Source of the DNA: Afipia clevelandensis ATCC 49720
GTDB taxonomy: Bacteria; Pseudomonadota; Alphaproteobacteria; Rhizobiales; Xanthobacteraceae
NCBI RefSeq assembly: GCF_000336555.1
Contig: NZ_KB375281.1
Location: 2,615,954 to 2,679,953, forward strand
DNA: 64,000 nucleotides
Direction: 5' to 3'
Positions 44,570 through 54,125 of the stretch are shown piece by piece. A model generated the notes under the pieces. It saw nothing but the letters and a program-made list of their open reading frames with translations, was not told the DNA's origin and searched no databases. The first letter of the stretch is position 1. Each line of letters starts with the position of its first letter. The translations under genes were made by a program, and so were the position numbers.

Positions 44570-45340
44570 ATGGCCGTCCAGCGCAAGCAATTCCGTATTG
44601 AAAGAATTCAGTCCGGCGACATGCCGAAACTCGATCACGCAGAGGGCGACGCCGCTCCGCATCACAATCAGATCATGAGCGAGTTGCGCGCCATTCGCGT
44701 GCAGATGGCCTCCCATCATCACAGCCCCGTTTCGGAAGGCGGCGAAATTCCCTCGGCTCAGGAACTGACCGACGCGCAGCAACTGCTCGGCAGCTATCGC
44801 GCGCAGATCGAGCAGTGCGAGAAGCTGAAGGTCGAACTGGACCTCATTCACGACGCCATCAACCGCACCAAGCAGGAAATCGCCGTGCTTCACGGCAAGA
44901 GCTTCAGCGGCGACGAGATGGCCAAGGTCACCGGCGAACTCGGCGCGGTGGTCGGCGGCACCGAAGAAGCCACCCAGCAGATTCTCGAAGCCGCGGAATC
45001 GATCGACCAGGCGGCGAGCGCGCTCGGCAAGGCCATGCCGCTCGATCAGCAGGCGCAGCTCAGTGAGGACATTCAGGAACGCGTGGTCAGCATTTTCGAG
45101 GCGTGCAACTTCCAGGACCTCACCGGCCAGCGCATCAGCAAGGTGATGAGCACGATGAAGTTCATCGAGCATCACATCAACGTCATGATGGAAATCTGGG
45201 GCGGCGTCGACGCGATCAAGCAGCATGCGCCTGCGATCGTGGACAACCGTGTCGGCGACGCCCGGCTTCTGAACGGGCCGAAGGGCATGGACGAAGAGGG
45301 CCATGTCTCGCAGGACGACATCGACGCGCTGTTCAACTAA
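44570..45340 (+). CDS. CheZ-like protein phosphatase
   Basis: A 256-residue helical protein. It contains the CheZ catalytic signature FQDLTGQRI (residues 181-189), which includes the Gln that activates water on CheY-P, on a long helical hairpin. It ends in HVSQDDIDALFN, a motif closely resembling the CheY-binding N-terminal peptide of FliM (SQxEIDALL) and analogous to the C-terminal CheY-binding tail of CheZ. GGGGAGA precedes ATG 44570 by about 7 bases. Chemotaxis genes are not near. Gene name cheZ is not asserted, because alphaproteobacteria usually lack a classic CheZ. Confidence 0.78.
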   Translation: MAVQRKQFRIERIQSGDMPKLDHAEGDAAPHHNQIMSELRAIRVQMASHHHSPVSEGGEIPSAQELTDAQQLLGSYRAQIEQCEKLKVELDLIHDAINRTKQEIAVLHGKSFSGDEMAKVTGELGAVVGGTEEATQQILEAAESIDQAASALGKAMPLDQQAQLSEDIQERVVSIFEACNFQDLTGQRISKVMSTMKFIEHHINVMMEIWGGVDAIKQHAPAIVDNRVGDARLLNGPKGMDEEGHVSQDDIDALFN

Positions 45341-45366
45341 ACAACGCGCATCAATTCATGAATACA

Positions 45367-45398
45367 AACCCGGAGCATTCGCTCCGGGTTTTGTTTTT
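45367..45398 (+). terminator. Intrinsic terminator after CheZ-like gene
   Basis: AACCCGGAGC (45367-45376) and GCTCCGGGTT (45381-45390) form a perfect 10-bp stem with an ATTC loop followed by TTGTTTTT, 26 bases after the stop. Confidence 0.9.
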
Positions 45399-46595
45399 CT
45401 AGCCGGGCTTCCGAAGCGCCGAGAAACAGGCCAGCGCCAGCAGCGCCACGGCGATCAGCATGTCGAGCGCGACAACGCCCGACCAGCGGTCGATCACATA
45501 GGCCAGCGCGAAAGGCGACAGCGCCTGGCAGATTTGCGCCGGACGCGCGATGCGCCCTACCACCCGCCCGTAGCCGACAGGCCCGAACATCGCCAGCGGC
45601 AGCGCGCCGCGCGCAATCGTCACCACGCCGTTCGCCGCGCCGAGCATCACCGCGAAGGTCATCGCAATGCCGGGTGAAAATCCCGCAACCACGAGCAACG
45701 TGAACGCGCAGACCATCGTCGCCATCGCAATCCGCACCAGCCAGAGCGGATGGAGCCGTCCCCCGGTGACGAAATCCGCGATCCGTGTCAGCACCTGCGC
45801 CGGACCGAACAGCGCGCCGATCAGGACGGCGGTGCTGGCGTCGATGCCTCCGCGCTGCAGGATGGTGAGCAGATGCGACAGGGTTCCTGACTGCAGGATC
45901 GCATGGCACGCGAAACCGGCCGCCATCAGCAGGAAGGGCGCGCCGACCGGCGAGATGGTTTTTGCCGGCACCACAGCCGGCGCACCCTCCGCCGCAGGCG
46001 GCGGCACATGGACGGCGTTGCGCGGCAGGGCAAAGGCGTACAGCGGCGCGATGATGAACGCCATCACGCCCGCGAACACAAAATAGACCGTGCGCCATCC
46101 GCCATTGGCGATGAGCATCTGGGTCGTCGGCCATGACACGGTCGATGCCAGCCCGCCGACAAAAGTGACCAGCGTGATCGGCCGCCGCGACGCGGCGCCG
46201 AAAATCCGCGCCAGTGCGGTAAAGGCGGGATCGTAGAGATTGCAGGCCATCGCCACGCCGAGCAGCACCCAGCTTGCGAGATAGAGCCCGTAGTGGCTGG
46301 CGAACGGCAGGATCAGCAGGCCGAGCGATCCGACCAGCGCGCCGCCGGCCATGATGTAATGTCCGCCATGCCGCTCGATCAGACCGCAGGCATAGGGCGC
46401 GGTGAGGCCGGAGACGCCGAGTGCGATGGAAAATCCGAGCAGCGTCTGCGCCAGCGACCAGCCATGGGCCGCCGCGATATGCGGCATGGTCAGGCCGGGC
46501 GGATAAAACAGCGCGCCCCAGCCCAGGATTTGCGTGATGCAAAGAACGATGACGGCACGGCTGGGGCCGGAGCGTAGGACTTGCAGCCCGGCCAT
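45399..46595 (-). CDS. MFS transporter
   Basis: A 398-residue inner membrane protein of the major facilitator superfamily with about twelve hydrophobic segments, for example AVIVLCITQILGWGALFYPPGL and TLLGFSIALGVSGLTAPYACGLIERHG (the loop 2-3 basic motif), and a central cytosolic loop (about 205-235). The substrate is unidentified; the family resembles the RhmT/oxalate-formate group but motif evidence does not allow a substrate call. It has no same-strand partner and abuts a lipoprotein gene. Confidence 0.85.
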   Translation of the reverse strand: MAGLQVLRSGPSRAVIVLCITQILGWGALFYPPGLTMPHIAAAHGWSLAQTLLGFSIALGVSGLTAPYACGLIERHGGHYIMAGGALVGSLGLLILPFASHYGLYLASWVLLGVAMACNLYDPAFTALARIFGAASRRPITLVTFVGGLASTVSWPTTQMLIANGGWRTVYFVFAGVMAFIIAPLYAFALPRNAVHVPPPAAEGAPAVVPAKTISPVGAPFLLMAAGFACHAILQSGTLSHLLTILQRGGIDASTAVLIGALFGPAQVLTRIADFVTGGRLHPLWLVRIAMATMVCAFTLLVVAGFSPGIAMTFAVMLGAANGVVTIARGALPLAMFGPVGYGRVVGRIARPAQICQALSPFALAYVIDRWSGVVALDMLIAVALLALACFSALRKPG

Positions 46596-46654
46596 CGCGC
46601 GTTCACGTCCCCGGTGTGGAGAATCAATTGTTCCGGAAACTATAAACTAGCCCG

Positions 46655-47188
46655 TCATGCGCGCGGCGCGCAGCGGACATACACCATCGTGCCGTAGCGG
46701 CTGGCGGCATCCTTGTCGATGAACCGGGTCATCAGCACGCGCCCGTCGAAGGACACGATCTCGCGGTCCTTCTCGCCGCCGACGGGACCAGCCGGGCCGA
46801 TATAGTTCTTGCCGCTCTGGCTGCCCTTCAGGCGCAGTTCCTGCGGCGTCGCTTCGTCCGGCAGATGCATGATGACGCCGCCGGTGGCGCCCTGACCGAT
46901 CACGTAGGGATTCTTGCACTGGCCCCGCGCCGCAGCTTCGGTGCGGGCGCGGTCTTCCGGCTTGTGGAACGACGCCAGACCCCAGCGGCCGACGATTTCA
47001 TCGGCCCGGATGGTCGCCGGAATCTCGGGCGCAACCGCCGGTTCCTGCACGGCGGGCTGACCGCCGCCAAACCCGCTGAACCCGCCAAAACCGCCGCCGC
47101 CGCAGGCGCCGAGGAAACCCGAGAGCACCGACACCGCCACGAGCGTGACGATCCTGGATGCGCTGGTGGATTCGTTCATCTTGGTCAT
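46655..47188 (-). CDS. Putative lipoprotein, glycine-rich N-terminus
   Basis: A 177-residue protein. ATG 47188 is preceded by GGGAGA. The N-terminal signal ends in a lipobox-like LSGFLGAC, so the mature protein starts at Cys and is likely membrane-anchored by lipid. A Gly-rich stretch (GGGGFGGFSGFGGG) follows, then a compact domain with ADEIVGRWGLASFHKPEDRARTEA, CKNPYVIGQGATGGVIMHLPD and TRFIDKDAASRYGTMVYVRC. Function unknown; similar lipoproteins occur across Bradyrhizobium-type genomes. Confidence 0.72.
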   Translation of the reverse strand: MTKMNESTSASRIVTLVAVSVLSGFLGACGGGGFGGFSGFGGGQPAVQEPAVAPEIPATIRADEIVGRWGLASFHKPEDRARTEAAARGQCKNPYVIGQGATGGVIMHLPDEATPQELRLKGSQSGKNYIGPAGPVGGEKDREIVSFDGRVLMTRFIDKDAASRYGTMVYVRCAPRA

Positions 47189-47336
47189 GCTGTCTCCCGG
47201 CAAGAATACGTGGCTGCCTGCCAGACCGGCTGGCCGCCGTCACATCGCGCGGGCTGACCCCCGTCACCGCGCAATGTCTCTGTTATGGTTTCCAGATCAT
47301 CCCATATTGGCCTCACCAAGGCCTTAAGAGCCTTGC

Positions 47337-47365
47337 TTGACAGGATCGGCGGCAACCCATATTCC
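47337..47365 (+). promoter_or_regulatory. groESL promoter
   Basis: TTGACA (47337-47342) and TATTCC (47360-47365) are spaced by 17 bases, a good sigma-70-type promoter. The predicted start near 47372 lies immediately before the CIRCE-like operator. Between 47189 and 47336 I see no further feature. Confidence 0.65.
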
Positions 47366-47375
47366 GGCCCCGTCA

Positions 47376-47402
47376 TTAGCACTCTAGGAGCGCGATTGCC
47401 AA
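47376..47402 (+). promoter_or_regulatory. Degenerate CIRCE operator (HrcA binding site) of groESL
   Basis: The left arm TTAGCACTC (47376-47384) matches the CIRCE consensus fully. After exactly nine bases the right arm reads GATTGCCAA (47394-47402), seven of nine matches to GAGTGCTAA. It is placed just after the promoter, as for HrcA repression of heat-shock operons. Confidence 0.72.
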
Positions 47403-47504
47403 AGGCAAGGTACCGCCCGTTGAGGGGAAACCCTGCCCATTATTCACGGTCCGCGCTCCGCTGCACGTCAAATCTGACCTCACCAACGCCCAAAGGACAT
47501 CCCG

Positions 47505-47801
47505 ATGGCCAAGACAACTTTCCGCCCGCTGCATGATCGCGTCGTCGTCAAGCGCATCGACGCCGATGAAAAGACCAAAGGCGGCATCATCATCCCCGAT
47601 ACCGCCAAGGAAAAGCCCTCACAGGGCAAGGTCGTCGCCGTCGGTCCGGGCGGCCGCGACGAAGCCGGCAAGCTGATCCCGATCGACCTCAAGGTCGGCG
47701 ACACCGTACTGTTCGGCAAGTGGTCCGGCACCGAGGTGAAACTCGACGGTGAAGACCTGCTCATCATGAAAGAGTCCGACATCATGGGCGTGCTGAACTA
47801 A
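47505..47801 (+). CDS. groS: Co-chaperonin GroES
   Basis: A 98-residue GroES, the heptameric lid of the GroEL chamber. [33 protein letters not shown] includes the mobile loop (GGIIIP) that docks on GroEL, and [33 protein letters not shown] is the beta-barrel. It is the first gene of the groESL operon, under the CIRCE-type operator. A short ribosome site AAAGGA lies upstream. Confidence 0.97.
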   Translation: MAKTTFRPLHDRVVVKRIDADEKTKGGIIIPDTAKEKPSQGKVVAVGPGGRDEAGKLIPIDLKVGDTVLFGKWSGTEVKLDGEDLLIMKESDIMGVLN

Positions 47802-47831
47802 GCACGCCTTTTCCGTCTTCGTAATTATCGG

Positions 47832-49549
<1,718 letters not shown>

Positions 49550-49570
49550 CCGACCCTCGTGACAAAAGAC

Positions 49571-49599
49571 AAAAAGGCCGCCTGCGGGCGGCCTTTTTT
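49571..49599. terminator. Bidirectional terminator after groEL
   Basis: AAAAAGGCCGCC (49571-49582) and GGCGGCCTTTTTT (49587-49599) form a near-perfect stem with a TGCG loop and T-runs on both strands, so it ends groESL and the convergent TRAP operon. Confidence 0.92.
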
Positions 49600-49624
49600 A
49601 TTTGCATGGTCTTTGTTTGACGGC

Positions 49625-50947
49625 CTACCAGCCGATCGCCTTCGGAAGCCAGGTCGCCAGCGGAGGAAAGAAGAATACCAGCACCAGCGCCAACAACTGC
49701 ATCAACACGAACGGAACGATGCCGCGATAGATATCTCCGGTGCTGATTTCCGGCGGCGCGACGCCGCGAAGGAAAAATAATGACCAGCCGAACGGAGGCG
49801 TGAGAAACGAGGTCTGCAGGTTGATGCAGATCAGGGTCGAGAGCCACACCAGATCGACATTGGCATTGATGAAAAGCGGCAGAAACAGCGGAACCGCAAT
49901 GTAGGAAATCTCGATCCATTCGATGAAGAAACCGAGCACGAAAATCAGCGCCATCAGGAACCAGATGCTGGCGTTGATGCCGCCGGGCAGCAGCGTAAAG
50001 GCATCCTGAACCAGCTTCTCGCCATGCAGGCCGCGGAATGCCAGCGAGAACACCTGAGCGCAGACGAGGATGAACATCACCATCGCGCTGATCCGCGTGG
50101 TCGCCTGACAGGTTTCACGCAGCACCTGGATGCTGAGACGCCTGCCAAGCGCGGCGACGAGAATCGACCCGAGCGCGCCCATCGCCGCCGCTTCCGACGG
50201 TGCGGCAATGCCCGCCACGATTGAACCGAGAACCGCAATGACGAGCCCGATCGGCGGCGCGACCACGCGCACGATCTTCCCGGTCAGTTGCAATCCGGAA
50301 ATTTGGGCGCGCTCTTCAGGCGGTACGGCCGGAACCATGTCCGGCCGGACCATGCCGAGGACAAGAATGTAGATCACGTAAATCCCCGACAGCATCAGGC
50401 CGGGGATCATCGCGGCCGCGAAAATCGTGCCGACCGACTGGTTGGTGATGTCGGCCAACAAGATAAGGATCAAGCTCGGCGGGATGATCTGGCCCAGCGT
50501 TCCCGAGGCGCAGATCACGCCGCAGGCGAGACCCTTGTCGTAACCTCGCCGAAGCAGGCCGGGGAGCGTCAATAATCCGAGTGTCACCACGGTCGCACCG
50601 ACGATGCCGGTGGTCGCGCCCATCAGCACGCCGACCAGCACGATACCGATGCCGAGCCCGCCCTTGAGCGAGCCCGCCGCAAGCCCGATGACATCCATCA
50701 ACTCTTCGGCGAGCTTGGATTTCTCCAGCATCACGCCCATGAACACGAACAGGGGAATCGCCAGCAGCGTGCCGTTGGTCACGACGCCGAAGATGCGGTG
50801 CGGCAACAGGTTGAACAGCGAGGCACCGAAGCCGAGGTAACCGAACACGAAGCCGGTCGCCGCCAGCGTCAGGCCGACCGGAATGCCGATCAGCAACAGA
50901 ACAAAGAATGCGACCAGCATCAGGGTCGCGAGCACTTCGAGCGTCAT
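49625..50947 (-). CDS. dctM: TRAP transporter large permease (DctM)
   Basis: A 440-residue membrane protein with about 12 helices, the DctM subunit of a tripartite ATP-independent periplasmic transporter that imports organic acids with sodium or proton. PVGLTLAATGFVFGYLGFG, GALMGATTGIVGATVVTLGLLTLPGLLRRGYDKGLACG and the TNQSVGTIFAAAMIPGLMLSG block are family features. The last gene of the operon; its first four bases overlap DctQ. A bidirectional terminator separates it from groEL. Confidence 0.94.
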   Translation of the reverse strand: MTLEVLATLMLVAFFVLLLIGIPVGLTLAATGFVFGYLGFGASLFNLLPHRIFGVVTNGTLLAIPLFVFMGVMLEKSKLAEELMDVIGLAAGSLKGGLGIGIVLVGVLMGATTGIVGATVVTLGLLTLPGLLRRGYDKGLACGVICASGTLGQIIPPSLILILLADITNQSVGTIFAAAMIPGLMLSGIYVIYILVLGMVRPDMVPAVPPEERAQISGLQLTGKIVRVVAPPIGLVIAVLGSIVAGIAAPSEAAAMGALGSILVAALGRRLSIQVLRETCQATTRISAMVMFILVCAQVFSLAFRGLHGEKLVQDAFTLLPGGINASIWFLMALIFVLGFFIEWIEISYIAVPLFLPLFINANVDLVWLSTLICINLQTSFLTPPFGWSLFFLRGVAPPEISTGDIYRGIVPFVLMQLLALVLVFFFPPLATWLPKAIGW

Positions 50948-51462
50948 CGGGAAACCTTGCCGGCGTCGGCCCAGGCGAGGCCGTTTTGAATGGCTTGCGC
51001 CAACGATTGCAGGAACAGGAGAGCAAAGCCGAGCGGCACCATCGCCTTCATCACGTAAAGCGCGCCGATGCCGCCGGGATTGGGCGAACCTTCGCCCATC
51101 GCCCAGGACTGTTTGACGAAGGCGATCGACAGATAGACCACCAGCGCCGAAAAAATCATGCAGATCACGGCCGATGCGACGTCGACCGCGAGTTTGTTGC
51201 GCGCGCTGAAGTTCGCAAACAGCACGTCGACGCGCACATGTTCACCGTGCCGCAACGCATAGGACATGCCCACCAGAGTGAGTGGCACCAGAATGTGCCA
51301 CTCGAGCTCCTGGGCCCAGATTTCACCGATGGAAAACCCGTAGCGCAGGAACACGTTTGCGCCCATGACGACGGCAACCACCAGCGCCAGCCACGATATT
51401 GCGCGGCCGACAAGATCGATGAAGCCGTCGATCCGGTCGGCCAGTTGTCTCGCAGCACTCAC
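50944..51462 (-). CDS. dctQ: TRAP transporter small permease (DctQ)
   Basis: A 172-residue membrane protein with four predicted helices (ISWLALVVAVVMGANVFLRYG, ELEWHILVPLTLVGMSYAL, VASAVICMIFSALVVYL, AMVPLGFALLFLQSLAQA). The motif FLRYGFSIGEIWAQELEWHILVP is typical of DctQ. The start is GTG 51462, two bases past the DctP stop, and there is no strong ribosome site, so translation is coupled to dctP. It overlaps dctM by four bases. Confidence 0.9.
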   Translation of the reverse strand: MSAARQLADRIDGFIDLVGRAISWLALVVAVVMGANVFLRYGFSIGEIWAQELEWHILVPLTLVGMSYALRHGEHVRVDVLFANFSARNKLAVDVASAVICMIFSALVVYLSIAFVKQSWAMGEGSPNPGGIGALYVMKAMVPLGFALLFLQSLAQAIQNGLAWADAGKVSR

Positions 51463-51463
51463 G

Positions 51464-52549
51464 TCAGATGCCCAGGATCTTGTCGTAGTAGGGCTTTTCC
51501 GAATACTTCGCCCACTGCTTGTAAGTCGCCATGTAGCCCATGTAGGACTCATGGACCTTCCTGGTCATGGCATCCTTGGCCACGGCGTCGGCGAGAATCT
51601 TGTCATTAGCGGCGCGGAGAGCATCGACCACCGCGTCGGGCAACGGCTGCGCCGTAACTCCCTGATTTTTGATCAGGTCGTCCATCGCCTCGGCGTTCAC
51701 CTTTTGCAGCCAGGCTTCGCCGCGGGTGTTGCAGGCCATGCAGGCATTCTCGACCACAGCTTGCAGGTCCGGCGGCAACGACGCCCAGGCCGCCTTGTTG
51801 ACGATCAGTTCGCTGGTCGTCGCCATCTCGTGCCAGCCGGTGGTGTAATAATACTTTGCGACCTTATGCAGGCCGAGTTGCCGATCAAGATAAGGGCCGA
51901 CGAATTCGGCGGCATCGATCACGCCGCGCTCCAGCGATGGAAAGATGTCGCCGGGCGCCAGCAGCACCGACTCCACGCCCAGTTCCTTGTAGACGCGCCC
52001 GGCGAGGCCGGGGATGCGCATTTTCAAACCTTTGAGGTCTTCGACCTTCTCGATCGGCTTGCGAAACCAGCCGGTCATCTGCACGCCGGTGTTGCCGCAG
52101 GCGAACGGCACGAGATTGAATTTGTCGTAGGTCTCGCGCCACAGTTCGAGGCCGCCGCCGTCATAAAGCCAGCCGTTGAAGCCGACGAAGTTCATTCCGA
52201 ACGGAACGGCTGTAAAATACTGCGCGGCAAAGCTCTTGCCGGTCCAGAAATAGGAGTTGGCGTAGTTCATTTCGACGGTGCCAGACGACACCGCGTCGAA
52301 TCCCGCATTCGCCGGGATCAATTCGCCCGCGCCGTAAAACTGAATCTTGATGCGGCCGCCGGACATGTCCTCGATGCGCTTGCAGAGATCCTTCGCGCTG
52401 CCCGGCCCCGTCGAATAGAAATAGGCATTGGGTCCGTAGAAACTCGTCATCTTCCAGTTGAAGGTCGTCTGTGCCCTGGCAATCGCAGGCATGGCCACCG
52501 CGCCAAGCGCTCCTCCGGCTGCCAGTTTGGTAAAATCACGACGTCGCAT
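51464..52549 (-). CDS. dctP: TRAP transporter substrate-binding protein (DctP/TakP-like)
   Basis: A 361-residue periplasmic solute-binding protein. The N-terminus MRRRDFTKLAAGGALGAVAMPAIARA is a twin-arginine (Tat) signal, with cleavage after ARA. GNTGVQMTGWFRKPIEKVEDLKGLKMRIPGLAG is the DctP core; Arg in KMRIPG usually binds the carboxylate. The pattern resembles TakP, which binds alpha-keto acids, but the ligand could be lactate, mandelate or another organic acid. GAGGGG lies about 7 bases before ATG 52549. First gene of the dctPQM operon. Confidence 0.93.
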   Translation of the reverse strand: MRRRDFTKLAAGGALGAVAMPAIARAQTTFNWKMTSFYGPNAYFYSTGPGSAKDLCKRIEDMSGGRIKIQFYGAGELIPANAGFDAVSSGTVEMNYANSYFWTGKSFAAQYFTAVPFGMNFVGFNGWLYDGGGLELWRETYDKFNLVPFACGNTGVQMTGWFRKPIEKVEDLKGLKMRIPGLAGRVYKELGVESVLLAPGDIFPSLERGVIDAAEFVGPYLDRQLGLHKVAKYYYTTGWHEMATTSELIVNKAAWASLPPDLQAVVENACMACNTRGEAWLQKVNAEAMDDLIKNQGVTAQPLPDAVVDALRAANDKILADAVAKDAMTRKVHESYMGYMATYKQWAKYSEKPYYDKILGI

Positions 52550-52891
52550 CACGCACCCCTCGTTACGATTGAGCCCACGATCTATTTGCAATTCACGGGC
52601 CAGCTTGTATGCCAGCGCTTTGTCTCCAATCGCGCGATGAGCGGGTTGCAATGCTTGGTATTTGGGCAAGTGAAAGTGCAACCCGCAGCGAAGTTCGGCA
52701 GCCGGTCATGTGGGGAACAGGGACTCGCATGGCGGGCGCGGCGCCGATTTTCGGCCCCGACCTCCCATCTCACCGCCGAAAGGCCCGTTACACTCGCCGT
52801 TTTGTGGTCCGGATGGCGCGAATTCCCGCGACAACCCGGCCCAGTTTTGAGATTGTCCGCCGGCTGCAAAACCGATTCAGGACCAGAACCC

Positions 52892-54085
52892 ATGCGCGCA
52901 TTGTTGATTGGCTGCACTCTCGCACTGGCAGGAGCGATGCCCGTTCAGGCCCAGACCGCCAAGGATGCGAAGGTTGCGCCCGGTATCAACGACGTCCGCT
53001 ACTTCAATTCGCTGGGCGACATTCTGGGTGAATTGCCGGTGGACGCCTTCATCAAGGAAACCCGTCAGGGCGGCAAGGTGACCTCGGCGCTGCTCGATGT
53101 CTGCTATTCGGTCTCGGCCCATTCCGACCGCAAGGATCGTTTCATCCTCGACCTGAAAGTCGAGGGCGAGAGATTGTCCGGCAGCGGACAGAGCATCGAG
53201 AACAAGACTCCCGTCACGGTCAATCTGACCCGCAAGGGCAACAAGTCGGTGTCGTTCGACGGCAAGATCACGCTCGGCGGCAACCTCACCTCGGTCTCGT
53301 CCCCGGACAATTCCGACGTCGATGAGAAGGAATTCCAGCAGTCGCAGGTGGTCGATGACGATCTTGCCGAGGCACCGAAGGATTTCACGCAGGTCTCGCC
53401 GCAATCGCTGGCGATCCGGGTCAAGCGCGAGAATTTCGCCGGGCTCGTCAAAAGCCTGAAAGGCCAGAACGTGCAGATCGCCCTCGACAGCATCGCGACC
53501 GACTGTAACGCGCTGCGCTCGGGTTATCAGGTGCTGCGCATTTTCGTCGATCCGGCGCGCGCACCCGCGCTGATCGCAACCCTCAAGGCCGCGCCGGGCG
53601 TCACCGCCGCGGGCTGGACCTCCGGCACCTACGACATGGAGCGCGCGATCCGCTTTGCCGCAGGTGACTGGGCGCCGGACGGCAAACTGAACCGTGACAA
53701 GTTCGCCGCGACACTGGCCGGCATTGCATCGAAAGTGATGGGCGCGAAGCCATCGACCATGACCTGGAACGACACCACCGGCGAACTCACCTTCACCATC
53801 AAGCGCCTGAGCCAGCTCGCGGAGGGCCTGGACCTCACCGAAACGCTGGAAGTCACCGCCCTGGTCAGCCCCGACAAGCCCGGCGGATCGGATCGCCTCG
53901 TGGTCTGGCTCGGCATTCCCACCAGCAAGACCACGGACGAGACCGCAGCGCCCCAACTGCAGTTCTCTGACAGCGCCGGCGGCGAGGAAGAGAGCACCTT
54001 CAATGACGACGACGGGATGATCAAGGCGATTGCGGCGAACCTGAAAGGCCAGCGTTGGGACACCGACAAGGCGGCCTGGAAATAG
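52892..54085 (+). CDS. Secreted protein of unknown function
   Basis: A 397-residue exported protein with signal peptide MRALLIGCTLALAGAMPVQAQ. The body reads DVRYFNSLGDILGELPVDAFIKETRQGGKVTSALLDVCYSV and later VLRIFVDPARAPALIATLKAAPGVTAAGW with acid-rich segments and beta-strand patterns. I recognise no domain. AGGACC precedes ATG 52892; the open frame continues far upstream, but that part is antisense to dctP and not coding. It may be cotranscribed with the following flavoprotein gene, 40 bases downstream. Confidence 0.72.
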   Translation: MRALLIGCTLALAGAMPVQAQTAKDAKVAPGINDVRYFNSLGDILGELPVDAFIKETRQGGKVTSALLDVCYSVSAHSDRKDRFILDLKVEGERLSGSGQSIENKTPVTVNLTRKGNKSVSFDGKITLGGNLTSVSSPDNSDVDEKEFQQSQVVDDDLAEAPKDFTQVSPQSLAIRVKRENFAGLVKSLKGQNVQIALDSIATDCNALRSGYQVLRIFVDPARAPALIATLKAAPGVTAAGWTSGTYDMERAIRFAAGDWAPDGKLNRDKFAATLAGIASKVMGAKPSTMTWNDTTGELTFTIKRLSQLAEGLDLTETLEVTALVSPDKPGGSDRLVVWLGIPTSKTTDETAAPQLQFSDSAGGEEESTFNDDDGMIKAIAANLKGQRWDTDKAAWK

Positions 54086-54125
54086 TGCGCCGCCTGCCCA
54101 CCGGCCACGACGGGTTCGACGGCGC

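Noticed and set aside
45337-46542. 401-residue minus-strand frame within the MFS gene
   Set aside because: Same strand but another frame; it has Arg/Gly-rich composition and no hydrophobic helices, while the overlapping frame is a clear MFS transporter.
51365-52891. Apparent 906-residue plus-strand protein extending the secreted protein upstream
   Set aside because: The upstream part is antisense to dctQ and dctP and has no domain. A signal peptide at 52892 marks the true start.
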